From contig OZ010581.1 in assembly GCA_963932145.1 (NCBI GenBank), positions 82,966,802 through 83,030,801 on the forward strand: 64,000 nucleotides of DNA, written 5' to 3'. Origin of the DNA: Acanthosepion lycidas (taxonomy: Eukaryota > Mollusca > Cephalopoda > Sepiida > Sepiidae). Numbering within the stretch: position 1 is the first letter of the stretch; each line of letters begins with the position of its first letter. The position numbers and the translations under genes are program-made. Positions 1-12,739 of this stretch are shown piece after piece. The notes beneath the pieces were generated by a model that saw only the letters and a list, made by a program, of their open reading frames with translations, was not told where the DNA came from and did not search any database.

Positions 1-790
1 AAATATCGATACTTGCTTCAATTATAATTTAAATAAAAAATTGAAACTAAAATGAAGATATTTTCCAATTGTTGATATTTTTCCAAATAGTAATGACAAG
101 CAACTCTTTTAATGATTGCAGAATGTAATATTGAGATCTGTATTATTTCTACGCTGCCAACAAGCTCTTCTGATCGAGATATTATTATCCCTGTACATTT
201 CTATTGATCTATGTACATGACAACATTTCAAGATACTTTTTTTACTCACATTATTTATTGGGAAGACACTGACAAGTAATCATAAAATAAACATGTCTTT
301 CTTCTCTTGTTCTGTTGATATATGTTTTTTGTGTCAATATTTGGTATTCGTGATCTAATTAGTATCATCAATATCTGGTCTATCTCTAACGATTCCCGAA
401 TATGTCTATTACCATTAGATTACGATAGAAACATGAATCCGGGTAGGAAGCCACGTCAACATCTCTAGATAGTGGATGAAATTCTTAGTCTTGAATAATA
501 ACTGGCAGACTTCTAGGAAGTATGCAAGTATTTTAATCAGAAGCCAAAATGAGATCAAACTCTATCACGCTGCTTATGTACTTATGGACGTATGTAAGAT
601 GTCTATTTGTCAATTCCGACGATTGTGTTGCTGGTTTGCTCGGTTTTGTATCCGAAACGTAAACAAAGCCATTTCTGAAGAATTAATGGATTTATTTTTA
701 ATTTGACAGTTTTATTACTTCAAACGTTATTATTAGTGGATAATCGTATTTGAAATAGACGCCTCATTTTTAAAATAGAACGATCCTGAA
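1..790. other. AT-rich noncoding stretch
   Basis: No gene is supported. The one ORF of note (476-706, plus) has no recognisable motif and ordinary composition for chance ORFs here. Confidence 0.5.
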
Positions 791-794
791 CTGT

Positions 795-890
795 GACGCT
801 CTCCTTAACTGATTGATAAAGCACAACGGATCAAACGGTGGTTTCTCCTACAAAGGAAGGCGCAATTTCGATCCCTGCCCGAAAGCACAT
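795..890 (+). repeat. Possible tRNA-derived SINE head (degenerate)
   Basis: Around 807-825 there is a box A-like stretch (TAACTGATTGATAAAGC) and around 866-877 a box B-like stretch (TTTCGATCCC). They lie about 60 bp apart, longer than a normal tRNA but seen in tRNA-derived SINEs. No cloverleaf forms cleanly, so this is not a functional tRNA gene. Box matching alone is weak evidence in an isolated copy. Confidence 0.3.
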
Positions 891-2955
891 ATGCTTTAAG
901 GTTTTTCGAATGCACAGGCCAATAAACGTAATGCACACTGTTTAAAAGAAAAAAAATGTTACGTCTATTTCAAATACGAGTATTCACCATAATTTCGTTT
1001 GAAGTAATATAAAAATATATATGTATATAACCTCAATTTTTATTATTTATATATATATATCAGATATTATTTGATCATTTTGATGTTGTATCATTTCCTC
1101 GAAAAATTATTATTAACAAATCAAAAGATGCCTACAATGTTAAGTAACAAATATTTTCTCAATGAATATCAAATGTTTTTTTTATATTGTTGTTATTTTT
1201 GTTGTTGTTGTTGTTGTTGTTCTTTTACCTTTTGCGTTCTGCACTTCCACTAGTCTTTTCATTATATTCGTTAATCTGTTTATTGTAAACCTTTTCCTGA
1301 ATGTTTTGTTAGCTATGGGAAAGAAAAACTTTGAAAATCACCCATAAATATTTTAATCGTCTAGACGCTACCAAAAATAACTAATTCACAAATAATGTTC
1401 ATTTATTTCATCCATTAGCATTTATTTAATAAAAATAAAAAATAACAGTATATCCAAATAAAGAAATTTATTATAAATGCATCATTACATGTTGCTTATT
1501 ATTGGTGTTGCAAATATTTATGTTTAGACAAGGAATTTAATATTTTTCCAGTTCTTGCATATTTCATTTTTATGTATTTGTTTATTTATTTGTTGATTAT
1601 GCGTGACTCCGAAAGTTATCGTTCCAGTTAATCTAAAATGCATAATTTTGTTTTCACTGCTGCCTATTATTTTGTAAATCTTTCAAAAGCAAACTTCGGA
1701 ATTTTACATACGCTGAAAATGAATGCTATAATTTGTGTTTCTTTCTTCTAGTACTTTCTTTCATTAAATTTTAATTTCCTATGTTTAATGAATTTCCATA
1801 TTTTAACTTATTAAAACTCCATAAGATTTCTGTATACAAATGCAGAAATCTCATTGTTTTTTTCACAGATATATTTTTACATTTTATTAAACGTTAATTT
1901 TGTTTTAATTGACCACAGCGTTTTTATTTGACAGGGTTGTCATGGTAACAAATTTTCCTTGGATATTATCAGCCATGCTTTGATAATGTTCATACAAAAG
2001 AAGCGAAACGTCAACAACATAAAATAAACATAGATTTCACTATACCTATCTTTCTATCCATCGTTTTTAATAATAGATAAGTTTTCAATTGGATTACTAT
2101 CTGGAGAGAACGAGGACAATTTCATTAATTTGGTGTCTTTTAAACGCTCTTTTGGGAATACATAACCTAACATAATCTCGATCTACTTCTATAAGTCTGT
2201 CTTACGAGACGTGTCCATTTTTATATATTTTAATTTTTTAAATATTTACGATATGATGAACAACCCTGTAGACTCATAATAAAATCTCACAATACTAAAA
2301 AAGTAATTGTATATGTTTCTAATAAAAAAAGGTATTATATGATGAAATTCATGTCATATTTATCATGTAAATGTAGGTAGATATTGAAAACTTTACCAAC
2401 ATCGATTAGCCAATACCAATTTTATTGTGAAAACATTGACTCACACAATAAAATATAATATAATATCAAGTTTATATGACCAGAAGTATATTGGGAACGA
2501 AATCACTATATGCTAAAAATAAAGAAAAAAGATAAGAAACAGGCTGTGGATCTTGAATGGTTAATAAATACATGCACAGAGTGTGATTTGAACATTTTCA
2601 ATTCTGAAACTGCCAATTTCGTTTTTATATGATTCAAAGCGGGTCTGTCTTTTACTAACAAGTCTATCAATAGAAATGGACCACAAAGAAAGCGTTGTTT
2701 CTGGATATGATTTCGATTATCCGATTTTGAAGTGTGACATGCTGAGGTTGAACTGCAGCCAACCGACGGAAATACTGACTGGCAGTCGAACGCCATTTTG
2801 TGTCGACTTTCTGGCACTGGCATGAATACTAAGCATTTTGGATGACACAAGCAATGCAGTACGTGTAAGTAGTTCACGCAAAGAGCGCCCTAAGGTGATT
2901 GTCAATATTTTCTGATTAGATCTGGCCATAACAGTGGGCAAACAGTTGAATCCAT
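891..2955. other. AT-rich noncoding stretch with short (GTT)n tract
   Basis: No gene recognised. A (GTT)n microsatellite lies at about 1198-1222. The minus-strand ORF at 2506-2877 has no domain that can be recognised. Confidence 0.5.
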
Positions 2956-3190
2956 CTCTAACTGACGTCAGTTGAGTGGAAATTAATCAAGTCTTGTATT
3001 AATTATCATCTTCTAGCGACGTCGAAAAACCTGGCACGGACAGTTGACTGAAGATACGGCTGACCTGCGGCCGTTCCTCACAGCTAACCGGTGTTACTAA
3101 AATGCGAAGCCAGTGTTCTTTGACCCGGTCATTGCAAAATAAACCACTCACTGGCAGCTAGCTCATCTCGGTAAGAAAGTAAATAGAAAA
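2956..3190 (+). other. GC- and CpG-rich island with splice-donor-like end
   Basis: From about 3000 to 3175 the sequence is roughly half G+C and carries about eleven CpGs, in sharp contrast with AT-rich flanks. It ends in CTCGGTAAGAAAGT (about 3165-3180), a good match to a 5' splice-donor consensus. It could be a 5' untranslated exon or promoter-proximal island, or the GC-rich end of an unrecognised repeat. No open reading frame of note crosses it. Confidence 0.25.
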
Positions 3191-3504
3191 GTCAGTTAAG
3201 TTGGTTCAAGGCGTGGGTTAAAAAGGTTGTTGAAGAATTACTGTCTTTCAAGCGAAGAAAAAGATTTCTTTATGGTGTTTTGTTGATGTGTGGGAAAATG
3301 GAACAAGTGAGTGAAGGAATGAAATTTACTGGCAGGCTTTTAGTATTGTCAATAAATGTTTTATTTGTACCGACTTTGTGCCATTTACTTTTAACACTCG
3401 TAACTTTTGTAACCTCTTAAAATCTGAGAGTTGAAAGACATGCATGTGCATAGTTTTGCTTATTTATGTATAAAAAAAAAAGACACGATATCAGTATTAA
3501 TTTT
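3191..3504. other. Noncoding, nothing recognised
   Basis: AT-rich, with no motif, repeat or ORF supported. Confidence 0.5.
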
Positions 3505-3925
3505 GGTAATGGTAATGCTAAAATTAACCGTTTCCGTACAGGAAATATTTCCAGTCATTGACCAAACACTGAACAGTGAAAGTCCGATGAAATTCATAAA
3601 ATCTTTTACTTAAAACAGTTCTTTCAGGAAATTATTAGGTTGGTGCAAAAATAATGTCGTTTTCTCACATATGTTATTACTATGTGAGAAAACGACATTA
3701 TTTTTGCACCAACCAAATAAACTTCTCAAGTTCACTAAATGTTATAACTCTTTGTAGTATTGACAGGAATTTATTTCTAAACCTTTTGTTTAAGGTGGTG
3801 TAGAAAGTCAACGTCTTCATTATATCATTATTTTCTCTTCTAGTTATATATGCTACCCATTTTTGCTAATGCAGTTGAAAGATTTCAATTGATATGATTT
3901 TCGCTATTTGGCAAAAGCCTAAAAC
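3505..3925 (-). repeat. LINE 3'-region fragment (copy A), split by a MITE
   Basis: This segment aligns by eye with 52385-52715. Shared landmarks, in the same order, are TAATGGTAATG, CATT(T/-)ATTGACC, TTTCAGG, GTTAT, an ACGTCxTCATT/ATCTTTATTAT stretch, ATTATTTTCTCTTC, GTTGAAAG and TTTTTGCTATTTGG-like blocks. The copy at 52 kb sits just 3' (in minus orientation) of LINE reverse-transcriptase remnants, so this is probably the 3' untranslated part of the same family. It is interrupted by the mariner-type hairpin at 3638-3714. Confidence 0.6.
3638..3714. mobile_element. MADE1-like mariner MITE (perfect hairpin)
   Basis: Two perfect 34-bp inverted repeats (3638-3671 and 3681-3714) are separated by a 9-base loop. 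The arms begin GGTTGGTGCAAAAATAATG; with the preceding TTA this matches the mariner terminal motif TTAGGTTGGTGCAAAA known from Hsmar/MADE1-type elements. There is no coding capacity, so it would have been mobilised in trans by a mariner transposase. Flanks (TTATTA / AAATAA) suit TA target duplication. The homologous segment at 52 kb lacks the hairpin, which gives a paralogous empty site. Perfect arms suggest a recent insertion relative to its host repeat. Confidence 0.85.
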
Positions 3926-5134
3926 GTCATTATGCAACACCGATAGCAATATATTAGTCTTTGTTTCAATAATAACAGAAAAATAAATGACAATGCCAAC
4001 AACTGTTTTGAAACGTCAATGAAATAACTTATAAGTAATATAATCGATTAGTAACAAGAAAAATTAAAATCTACTTCCAGATATTTATTATATATCTTCA
4101 TATGTAAGACAATAAATTTATTTTGAATAATACGCAGAAGCTTGAAAAGTATTTTCTTTCATAACAATACCTTATATTTGCTTGTGCGTATCACAATCAT
4201 AATTCAAAGTTAATGAAAATAGTCCCAAAATAATTTAATATCAAGTTAAAATTTATCAGAACTTTTCGTGCACTATTTTTTAACTTCATAGCTAAGCAAA
4301 TATAAAAGCACAAAACAAGTATTTTGCGTGCTAGATTTGAATTCCTGAAGGGTTGGTTCTCTTTCTATGCTTTCGCTATTAAATCTGTTGTAATTAAAGA
4401 GAGACAGGCATTACTTTTTCGCCGACCTTCGTACAACGCATAGATTTACGTATTAACTCATTTAATAGTACGGATGATTTAGATTTCATTCTCATTAAAT
4501 AGTTGTCGAGTAATCTGGAGATATCGTGCTTATATTTACTAAACTTCACTTAGTTTGGCACAAAGTTACAAGTGTGAGTTACAGTGTGAAAGCCAACACT
4601 ACTACAGTAACGTTTGTATGCAAAATGCTCTTGTTAACCATTGATCTACGGTGAAATGAAAATAACGTTCTATAAGTATCTGACAAGACGTCATTATTCT
4701 TTAAACATTATTAGGAAACCCTGTCGATATTAGCATACCCATGGATGTGAAGTCTGGTGTCTGTTCCTATAGGGGCAAATTTGATTCTCGATACGAGAAT
4801 AAGTTATTTTATATACTAATTCAGTAATCATCAAAGTGTTATCACTAATAAAAAATAAATCAGTACATCAGTCATAAGTTGAATGGATGTTCATCAGATG
4901 ATCTTAATTTCAAGTTAAAGATTTAAAGGAGAAATAAAAGTAATATACAATCTGTACAATCACATAAATAAAGAAACACTTCTAGCAAGATTAGCAATTT
5001 TATCAAAGCGACTTATCAAAATAAATTCAAATTTGTGCAATCAGGTGATAAAAAGAGATAAACTCAAGTCAACAAGTTATGATTGAATATTCTGAAAACT
5101 CTATAAAACTAATTTGTACCTATTCTGGTATATA
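3926..5134. other. AT-rich noncoding stretch
   Basis: No gene, repeat family or structured element recognised. Confidence 0.5.
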
Positions 5135-5530
5135 TAGAGCGACGCTCCAAAAGTTGTAACTCATATGTATTTCTAAGGAAAGTAGAACAGATATAGGGAG
5201 CAAAATAACACCGTAAAATATAGCAAGTTTTCATTTACAAAATATCATTCCTTCACTTGATTACCGCCATTGGCTATGTATTTTTGTCAACGACGAATAT
5301 TTCGTATGTCGACAGCCGTGCAGAGACATCCAGAACGTGGCTTTACACACACATCGCTGTTGAAACTACTGAAATGTATTACCCACTGTCTGTGCTCACG
5401 TTCTTTGTTTAGTCTCGATAAACGTTCAACAAGTGTCGTTGAATGTCAACGAGTGCATTTTTTCCGTGTGTATAAATTCATTGTATCACCTCTGCTTCCT
5501 ACGCACTTTCACATTAGACGTGATTTTGAC
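5135..5530 (-). pseudogene. Decayed mariner transposase, N-terminal part
   Basis: Read on the minus strand, about 5445-5265 encodes a run with RQWVIHFSS, NSDV and KPRSG, followed by a TAV...R stretch. These are the landmarks of the mariner (HTH_48) transposase N-terminus: a helix-turn-helix that binds the terminal repeats, then a linker. At least one frameshift (near 5430) breaks it and the reading ends in a stop near 5280. The catalytic DDE/D core is not visible. A stretch GCGACGCTCCAAAAG near 5140 may be part of the element end. This relic cannot encode an active enzyme. Confidence 0.7.
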
Positions 5531-6289
5531 GGATTGTGGTTCAACTGCTATTTATAACAAGAGATGTAAAGTTATGGGTTACTATTGAAGATGTTCACAA
5601 TCTAGTCTTATACCTTCTAATGTTGTGGGACGACATAATAACATCGGAAGCTTTACTTTCAGAGCAAAATTCATGCAACATAAATTAGATTGGTGGTTTG
5701 TATCCCATATTTTGTCATATCAAAAAATATCGCTGCTTTATTGGTCACCTCTATATCAATTTTATTTTAAAGGGTTCATTCCGTCTCAATATCTTTAGAG
5801 ATGTTTGCTTACTCGTCAACATGGTTATCATGTAGCAGGCATTTACAGGAGAAATCGTGAGTCCTTATTGCAAAGATTTTTTCTTCTTCCTTGCGTCAAA
5901 TGACGTGTCTTCTGAACGTGATATGAGTTAAACAAACTTTGACTGGCACTGAGAAATGTCCACGCTTGAGAAGCCTCACACAACAACCGAGATCGAACAA
6001 AAGGTAAATAGACATAAGCGGTTTGTTAAGGATTAAATGGGCTCTTCACGCTTCCAGAGAAAATAATCACATGTAGTTTTTTTCTTAAATTATAATTTTA
6101 ATCTTTTTAATTTCAAATGGCCATTGGTGCATTATGAGCGTCATTGGAAAAAAAAGATTTACCTTGTTTCGCGTTTAGATAAAACCTCACTAAATTTCAT
6201 TTCTACATAACCAATATTTTCTTTCTTTATTTTATATATCTCTGTCTCCTTTTAGTCATTTTCTGATACCTATTCCTCTCTCACTCTTT
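5531..6289. other. Noncoding, nothing recognised
   Basis: AT-rich unique-looking sequence without supported ORFs or structures. Confidence 0.45.
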
Positions 6290-6297
6290 CACACACA

Positions 6298-6370
<73 letters not shown>
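6290..6370. repeat. (CA)n-(TA)n compound microsatellite
   Basis: About 40 bases of CA dinucleotides pass directly into TA dinucleotides. Confidence 0.95.
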
Positions 6371-6372
<2 letters not shown>

Positions 6373-6586
6373 CCACGCGCATACCACGCCACAAAAGTTG
6401 CTGGTTAAATCAGTTAACGCGTTTCCTGGGCAGCTCGCGAAGCTGGTAGCAAAATCTGGCCCCCCATATCGAATTTTAAATAAAACATCATGCTAAACAC
6501 TTTCCTCTCATATCTATTTGTTGTAAAATTATAGTTAATAAATAAATGATAAGTATTTTAAAATGAGGAGTTACTTTTCAATTACC

Positions 6587-6587
<1 letters not shown>

Positions 6588-6637
<50 letters not shown>
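6588..6637. repeat. (TA)n microsatellite
   Basis: About 25 uninterrupted TA units. ORFs translating as alternating I/Y cross it on both strands and are artefacts. Confidence 0.95.
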
Positions 6638-6640
<3 letters not shown>

Positions 6641-7599
6641 CGCCAAATGTATTTGTATGTTTTTGTTTGTAACTGTCGTAGAGTTCTATCACTTGAACTG
6701 GCGACACCAGGTGGATGTGCTTTTATTATGACAATAATGAACTGTTCAAAGATGCATACGAAATCGTGAAGGTAAACACCTCCGGGAAAGGACAAAGTAC
6801 AATGATAATCACTGGTAAAATACATTCAAATTCTCATATGAGAAAATCTTCTAATCATAAAGCTTTCACAATATATCAATTTCATATATATCACCATTTT
6901 CGACAGCTTGTGTAAAGTACTTAAATTATAATCTTTCTATAAGAAAATATGTTGCTTAATCACGATAAAAACATTTGTTTTACACATCAAATATGTTCTG
7001 CATAGTTTCCTTTCTTGTCAAAGCAATTAATTCAGTAATCATTGCTACTCACATAGATCGAACATTATAAAGTGAAAAATTCACATCCTTAATAGGCTAA
7101 TAACTACGTATCAATGTTACGTACTTATTGGCACATTCTTGTCTATGTTACTCACCACTGAGTTTAAATAATTAATAAAATCGATTTCTATCCCTATATT
7201 AAGAGCAAAATATTAAATCCATAATTTTCGGAAGAATAACACTCAAAACCAATGTGTAACAATTAATAAATCGGTTAGTACATATGTATGCAGCCAAGAA
7301 AATAAACACAAACGAGGGTACTGCCACAAAAAATGTGATACCTAAAATTTAAAATGATTTTTTAAAATAAAAAATCTGTTTTGGAGCTTTTATTTTAGCT
7401 TTATTTATTAAATTTAATATTTCCAATAATGAAAACACGTTTCTGTACTTCAAAAACTGACTTAAATTAACTGAAAGGAGGGGGTTTGTTTTGTTTTTTG
7501 TTTTGTTTTTGTGGGGGGGGTCTAAAATAGCTGATTAGCTCCCTTTTTTAGTCGTCTTTCATCACAATGCAATTCTCTTTATTAAAAAAAAAAAAGTTT
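6638..7599. other. AT-rich noncoding stretch
   Basis: No gene. It includes a G-run and (GTTTT)n-like patch near 7488-7520. Confidence 0.5.
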
Positions 7600-8565
7600 T
7601 CCAAATTGTGAAATATTAGCTGATTTAAAGTATAATTAATATGACTTGAAATAACTATTATTTACTTATAGTTTAAAATATCGCAAAAATGCATTTTTTA
7701 ACACAGAGGTAGCTGTTTATTTAACCTATTGACGTGTTGAGAGCTTGATGACAAATAGTTGTTTATCTAATGTTGTTCTATGGGGGCTTTAGATGTAAAA
7801 AATAATTGAATATAACGTGAGCGCCTTTTATGTATATATACGTTTTAAATACACAGTAATTTTAAAAATTTAACAAAATATGCTCCGTAATCTAATTTTT
7901 ATTGAATTTTAGAAATGTTGGCTTTAAATTTACAAGTTATCGCTCTTATTTTCTGATAATGCCGTGTATGAGCAGCCGTATCTACAAAAATCGGCACGTT
8001 TATAGACATACAAAAAATCAAATTTCTTTTTAAATTATTGGTGTTTGATGATTTGTACTAATCTTTTTCATTTATGATGAGAAAATATAGATTTTTAATT
8101 AATAATAATATCGTCTAATGGACGGAATTAATACAGAATTTTAAAAGATTTAAAACATCATAAATTATTCTATTTCTATTAAAAATGAAGACAATTCTTG
8201 TAAAAATTCATTATTCGTCGAAATGTTTTCTTCAAACAATGGCGTACTTAATATATCTTATTTATAAAACAATTAAAACCTTTTCTAGTTAAATAATGTC
8301 ATAGTTTTATTGCATTTTTATTTTAGGATTCATAGTAGATTTTCGGTAAATGTTGTTTCTGTTTGACAAAAGTAAATTGACGAGTTAAATCCACCAAGGA
8401 ATGAATAAGGTGGAATTTTAATTTCTCCAAATTTTGTAAAATCAAATGGGAGTAACAGATGTAAAAAAAAATATTTTTACCAAGATTTCCTTAAAAATAA
8501 TTTCAAAAATAATTTCATTTATTTGTAAATAAGTCCTGAAAATTTTATTAAAATTCGACAATTAT
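7600..8565 (+). repeat. Unclassified ~0.9-kb dispersed repeat, copy 1
   Basis: Collinear with 39833-40690. Shared blocks in order: TTACTTATAG(T/C)TTAAAAT, TGACGTGTTGA, TTTTAAAAGATTT, CTTGTAAAAATTCATT, TTTTTACCAAGATTT, ATTTGT(A/G)AATAAGT and ATTAAAAT(T/C)CGACAATTA. Neither copy holds a credible ORF, terminal repeats or LTRs. It could be a nonautonomous element, the 3' end of a large element or an old segmental duplication. Confidence 0.65.
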
Positions 8566-9889
8566 ATATATATATAATGTCAAATCATAATATTCCTGCT
8601 CTGAAGATTCGCACAACACAATCTTGTAACCAATACATCTATTTTCTTGCAAAATCGGCAGATGATTCTATTATGTAAATACCAGTTTATATTCATATTT
8701 ATCAATATACACTCAAACACGTGCATAGAAACACAAATATTTGTCAATTTTTATGCATACACACATAGACACTTTCATGAAAATGCAAATATAAGGACAT
8801 ATACGTATGTAACTTATTGCGATGCACACTTTTATAAGCCTCTAACCAGATATAATTAAATAAATCCGTAAAGAAAACTAATATCTGGAAAGCTGAGAAT
8901 ACTTATCTATCTTTGATCTTTTATGTGTCAAATATCTATTGAGACATCCGTCAGTTCTTTCCTCCTGTTTATTTGATTAGTATGGAAAAGAAACGAAAGA
9001 AATGTATTGGATGTTTAATCAGTAAATAAAACCAAGTAAAGTTATCACTTCAAGTCGAATTTGCATGTGCAATAAGTTTACCGTAAAACGACTCGTTTGC
9101 AAGAAAATAAAACGCAAATTACAATCAGATAATTTTGTGTTTGAACAACAACGGAAAATGCATCTGAAAATCTAATTCAATATTCCTGTAAATAGCCTTA
9201 TGTTATGCAAACTATTTTCTGTTCTTTAATGCTTCGAATTACAGTAAACATAACTGCATCCAATTTGCCAAGCAGTGTTTTATTATTAGACACACTTGGA
9301 TACATAAAGATAATCATCAGGTTACATGCAAAGAAATCTATTGTCTAGCTAGATTTTTATCAAGATTCGTTTTTATACATATAGCAATAGAAATATCGAA
9401 ATATAAAAGGTAAAATCTGTGCTCACACAAAGCTACCATTTGATTTGATTTTTAAATAATAACCACTAGCATGTTTAAAGCTATGTTTATAGATTTGTAA
9501 GAAAGATAAACACATTCACTTGACTATTATCGATATAAACATTTTCATCCTGATAAATACTCGTCGCTATTTTTTATAGAAATACTTATTCTTTTAAAAA
9601 TTACTTCTATTCAAACACATATTTGTGTAATCTCTTCACTTTTAAACGCAATAGACGACAACGGAAGACTTTTACGTTACATAATCCTATAAGTATACAA
9701 TATAGATTTTCTTTGGATTTAAAATAAAACCTATAACATATCATCTTTCATATTTTAACGCAACAAGGATATGTGTCCGCGAAGGAGTACGGATTTTTTT
9801 TATTTTCTATTTTAGATGGAAACACTTTTTCAGTTATTTTTATTTTAAAATTGAGGAGATGATTTTCTTTTATGTAGCGTGTTCATTTA
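8566..9889. other. AT-rich noncoding stretch
   Basis: No gene or repeat family recognised; a short (TA)n lies near 8563-8576. Confidence 0.5.
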
Positions 9890-10550
9890 GGATATGTACA
9901 GTCATGGATCTCCAAAACTTTCTATCCTTCATGGCTGTAAGCAATCTTCCCCACACTATCCCCCAGGTCTGCCAATCATTTACTCAAGTTCGTTAAATAG
10001 GTTACTCGTTATTTCCCTCAGACTCTTTTACCTTCAATAATACTTTTCTGTGTGTGTCAATTTCTCCAAGTCTTCTTTCCTCATTATGTACACGAGACAT
10101 TTCAAGTGTCTTTTCCTAATCCGAAATCCTTTTTGTTCTCATTTTCTTTAAAATGTACGCGTTGCTCACATGCTCTATTCATGTTATTCTCATTATCCTC
10201 CCGTAGTACCACCTTTCTGTTATCTCAAGTTTCTTTGTCATATGCGATAATATTGTTCAGCAATTCAACGCTATATGAGACAATTGGCAGTATATAACAG
10301 TTAAACACTCCTTTCTTTGTTTCCAATATAATTTTCCCGTTTCTTAATACTTTATTTCTTTTCTTTTTTTTTTCTTTTGGTGCCATCTTTCGTTATTCCA
10401 ATGTACCCTCGGATTTCTGTGCCATATTTTCCATCATATGGTAAAATATTCCCAGATAAATTTTTTTCTTGCTTGATTTTGACGTCTTCAAAAATGGAGA
10501 TGGCATCTTGGGCTCTTCCTCTTTACTTCTTGCTAACAATCATACATTGT

Positions 10551-10595
<45 letters not shown>

Positions 10596-10700
10596 TGGTG
10601 TGTCATTTCTTTTCACTTTACTACTTTGTCTATGAGTTCCTGCAGTTTTCTTTCTGTGTTTGCTATGAAAATGGTATCATTTGCGTATCTTGAAGAGATT
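9890..10700 (-). pseudogene. RTE/BovB-like LINE reverse transcriptase, C-terminal relic
   Basis: Minus-strand translation around 10690-10600 gives RYANDTIFIANTERKLQEL, the RT palm motif with YADD changed to YAND. Further on (10540-10380) there is DGKYGTEIR and a block ending in a GI.KD-like stretch, then towards 9900 the spaced SL..W/...W.-like tail of RTE-type LINEs. Stops and frameshifts are frequent and a (TA)n tract at 10556-10590 interrupts it. In a live element the protein would make the first cDNA strand at the target nick. The D-to-N change in the catalytic pair and the broken frame mean it is dead. Confidence 0.65.
10556..10591. repeat. (TA)n microsatellite inside LINE relic
   Basis: About 18 TA units interrupt the minus-strand RT remnant. 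Confidence 0.9.
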
Positions 10701-12374
10701 ATATAAATTTAAAATTTAAAAAAAAATTTTTTTTTGTGAATATCATTATTGAGCTGTTTAGAAATAAGAATAGTTAATTTTGTATTTTTTTTTTTTTTTT
10801 TTTTAGTTTTGGCAATACGATATGAATTTTGCATAGAATTCTCTATACCACGTAAGTAGTTTCCTGTGCAATAGGGTGTATCGAAAATTGAAAAATTGGG
10901 AAATTAAAAAAGGTAGAAGATTTTTTTATATGGTGGTCACTAAAAGCTCCATGGTAAACTTAAAAATCTCCGTGATCATTGTCTTTATTTTGAGCATACT
11001 AAGACTTGCACAATCCCGCAACCGGGCCTAAAAAGTCACATAACATTTGAACTAAACAACGTACACAACCAAATCAGCACATATTTCTATACAATTATAA
11101 CTCAAAATATGAAAAAAATAATCATTTTCAAAATTAATGGATATATCCACTCTATTTCAAGAGAAAACAGGAGTCTAGAATTCTATGTTCAAATAAATTC
11201 TAGGCATTCTTGACATTTTTCTTTGTTTCGGATTTAAGTTAATCATTTTCGATTTGACAAATACAGCATGGCGTTTTCTAATATATCGCTTTCATTTCTC
11301 AACGGGATTAATATTGTTCATGTATTGCTTTTTTTTGTTTTTGTTTTTTGTTTTTTTATAGCCGTATTCAATGAAACATATTCACTTGAGGAAAGAACAG
11401 TACTTCAAATAAAGTGCATCACGGTGATAATATGCATTTCAACATAAATATCCCTTTCTGCTACAAATATAGTTCTGTAAATATAGTTCACATGTTTGTT
11501 TTGCATGGAAATACATTACATTTGGGGTATTCAGATAAATAAACACTTGTATTAATCATGTATGTACCTATGTATATTGATTGGTTGCAAAATCCTTCAT
11601 TTTTTTACAACCTTTTGCTGTGATAAGTTTTTTATGTTAAACTCTGATCTTAACTTTCTCATGTATACACTATTTAATTCTATAATCTTGTTTAAAATAT
11701 AATTTTATACCTTCGTTTTTTAAGGCTTGTCAGATTTACAGTGAATATATTCACCTCATGATGACTATGAACTTTTTTTCTGTTTTCTTACTCAATTTAA
11801 GAGAATAGTTTGCATATTTTAGATAAAAAAGCAAATTATTATTTACTCATCATACAAGGTGCGTTCGCCTGTTGCAATAGTTGTGTGCCTATCTTATAAC
11901 GTTGTCTTCTACTTGTAACGTACAAACAGAAATCTTTATAAAAATCTGGAAACCTTATTTCTGAAATAAGCGTGAAATAATGGGTACATGGTTGCCTGTT
12001 CTTTTAGCCATGTGTAGCACCGTTATGAAGTACCTGGAATACTATTGGTTGACCTTAGTCTTGTGAGTGACATTGGATATAAGAAATTGTAAGCTTGGCC
12101 ACAACGTAAAAACGTAACCAACGTAAAAATTTCTCAATGACTGAAATTGTTTAATAAAAAAGAAAATTAGGTGAGTTCGCAAACTGATGATGAAATATGA
12201 TGATGAAAGACTTTGATCGGATCTTTGGTAAAAAGGATATTCATTCTATCTTTATTTTTAAAGAAATTCTGTGAAAAAAGTAAATTCAAAATCTAACCGA
12301 CTATTTTTACTCTAATATATTTAATAAATTTATCCTTTGGTGTTAATATTTACCAAATATCGTCATACTATTTT
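10701..12374. other. AT-rich noncoding stretch
   Basis: Includes T-runs near 10787-10804. No gene or repeat family recognised. Confidence 0.5.
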
Positions 12375-12592
12375 TTAAATTTTACATAATTTCAAATTTT
12401 TTTTTTATATTAACTTTAAGTACCCATACAAGCTCCAACAGATAAAACATTATGAAACTAAAAAACTTTTACATAATTTCAAAACATTTTTATATTTACT
12501 TTAGACGTCCACACATAAAAAAACACATAACCATAAGACATTATGAAACTAAAAATGGAAATTTAAAAATAAATGTTTACATAATTTCAATG
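12375..12592. repeat. Three-copy ~87-108-bp minisatellite
   Basis: The 15-mer TTTACATAATTTCAA recurs at about 12381, 12468 and 12576. Each intervening segment also holds a TTATGAAACTAAAAA block and a CCxxACA(T/C)A block. The third period is longer by about 20 bases. Confidence 0.8.
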
Positions 12593-12622
12593 TGTGTGTG
12601 TGTGTGTGTGTGTGTTTGTGTG
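12593..12622. repeat. (GT)n microsatellite
   Basis: GT dinucleotide tract directly following the minisatellite. Confidence 0.9.
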
Positions 12623-12739
12623 TAACATAATATATGTCAGATATTATATAAATTCTATTACTCTGAAATCCGATTCCATGCTTCCTAAAGTGGTGAACAA
12701 AATGAAAAACTTATTAGAGATACGCGGCAGTGCATGGAC

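Noticed and set aside
2506..2877. 123-codon minus ORF and a 48-codon plus ORF from about 2674
   Set aside because: No recognisable domain, no splice context, ordinary chance length for this composition.
6563..6825. Overlapping plus and minus ORFs with long I/Y runs
   Set aside because: They translate a (TA)n microsatellite; the same applies to ORFs over TA, GT or CT tracts at 27.7, 31.3, 39.1, 42.1, 51.8 and 55.1 kb.
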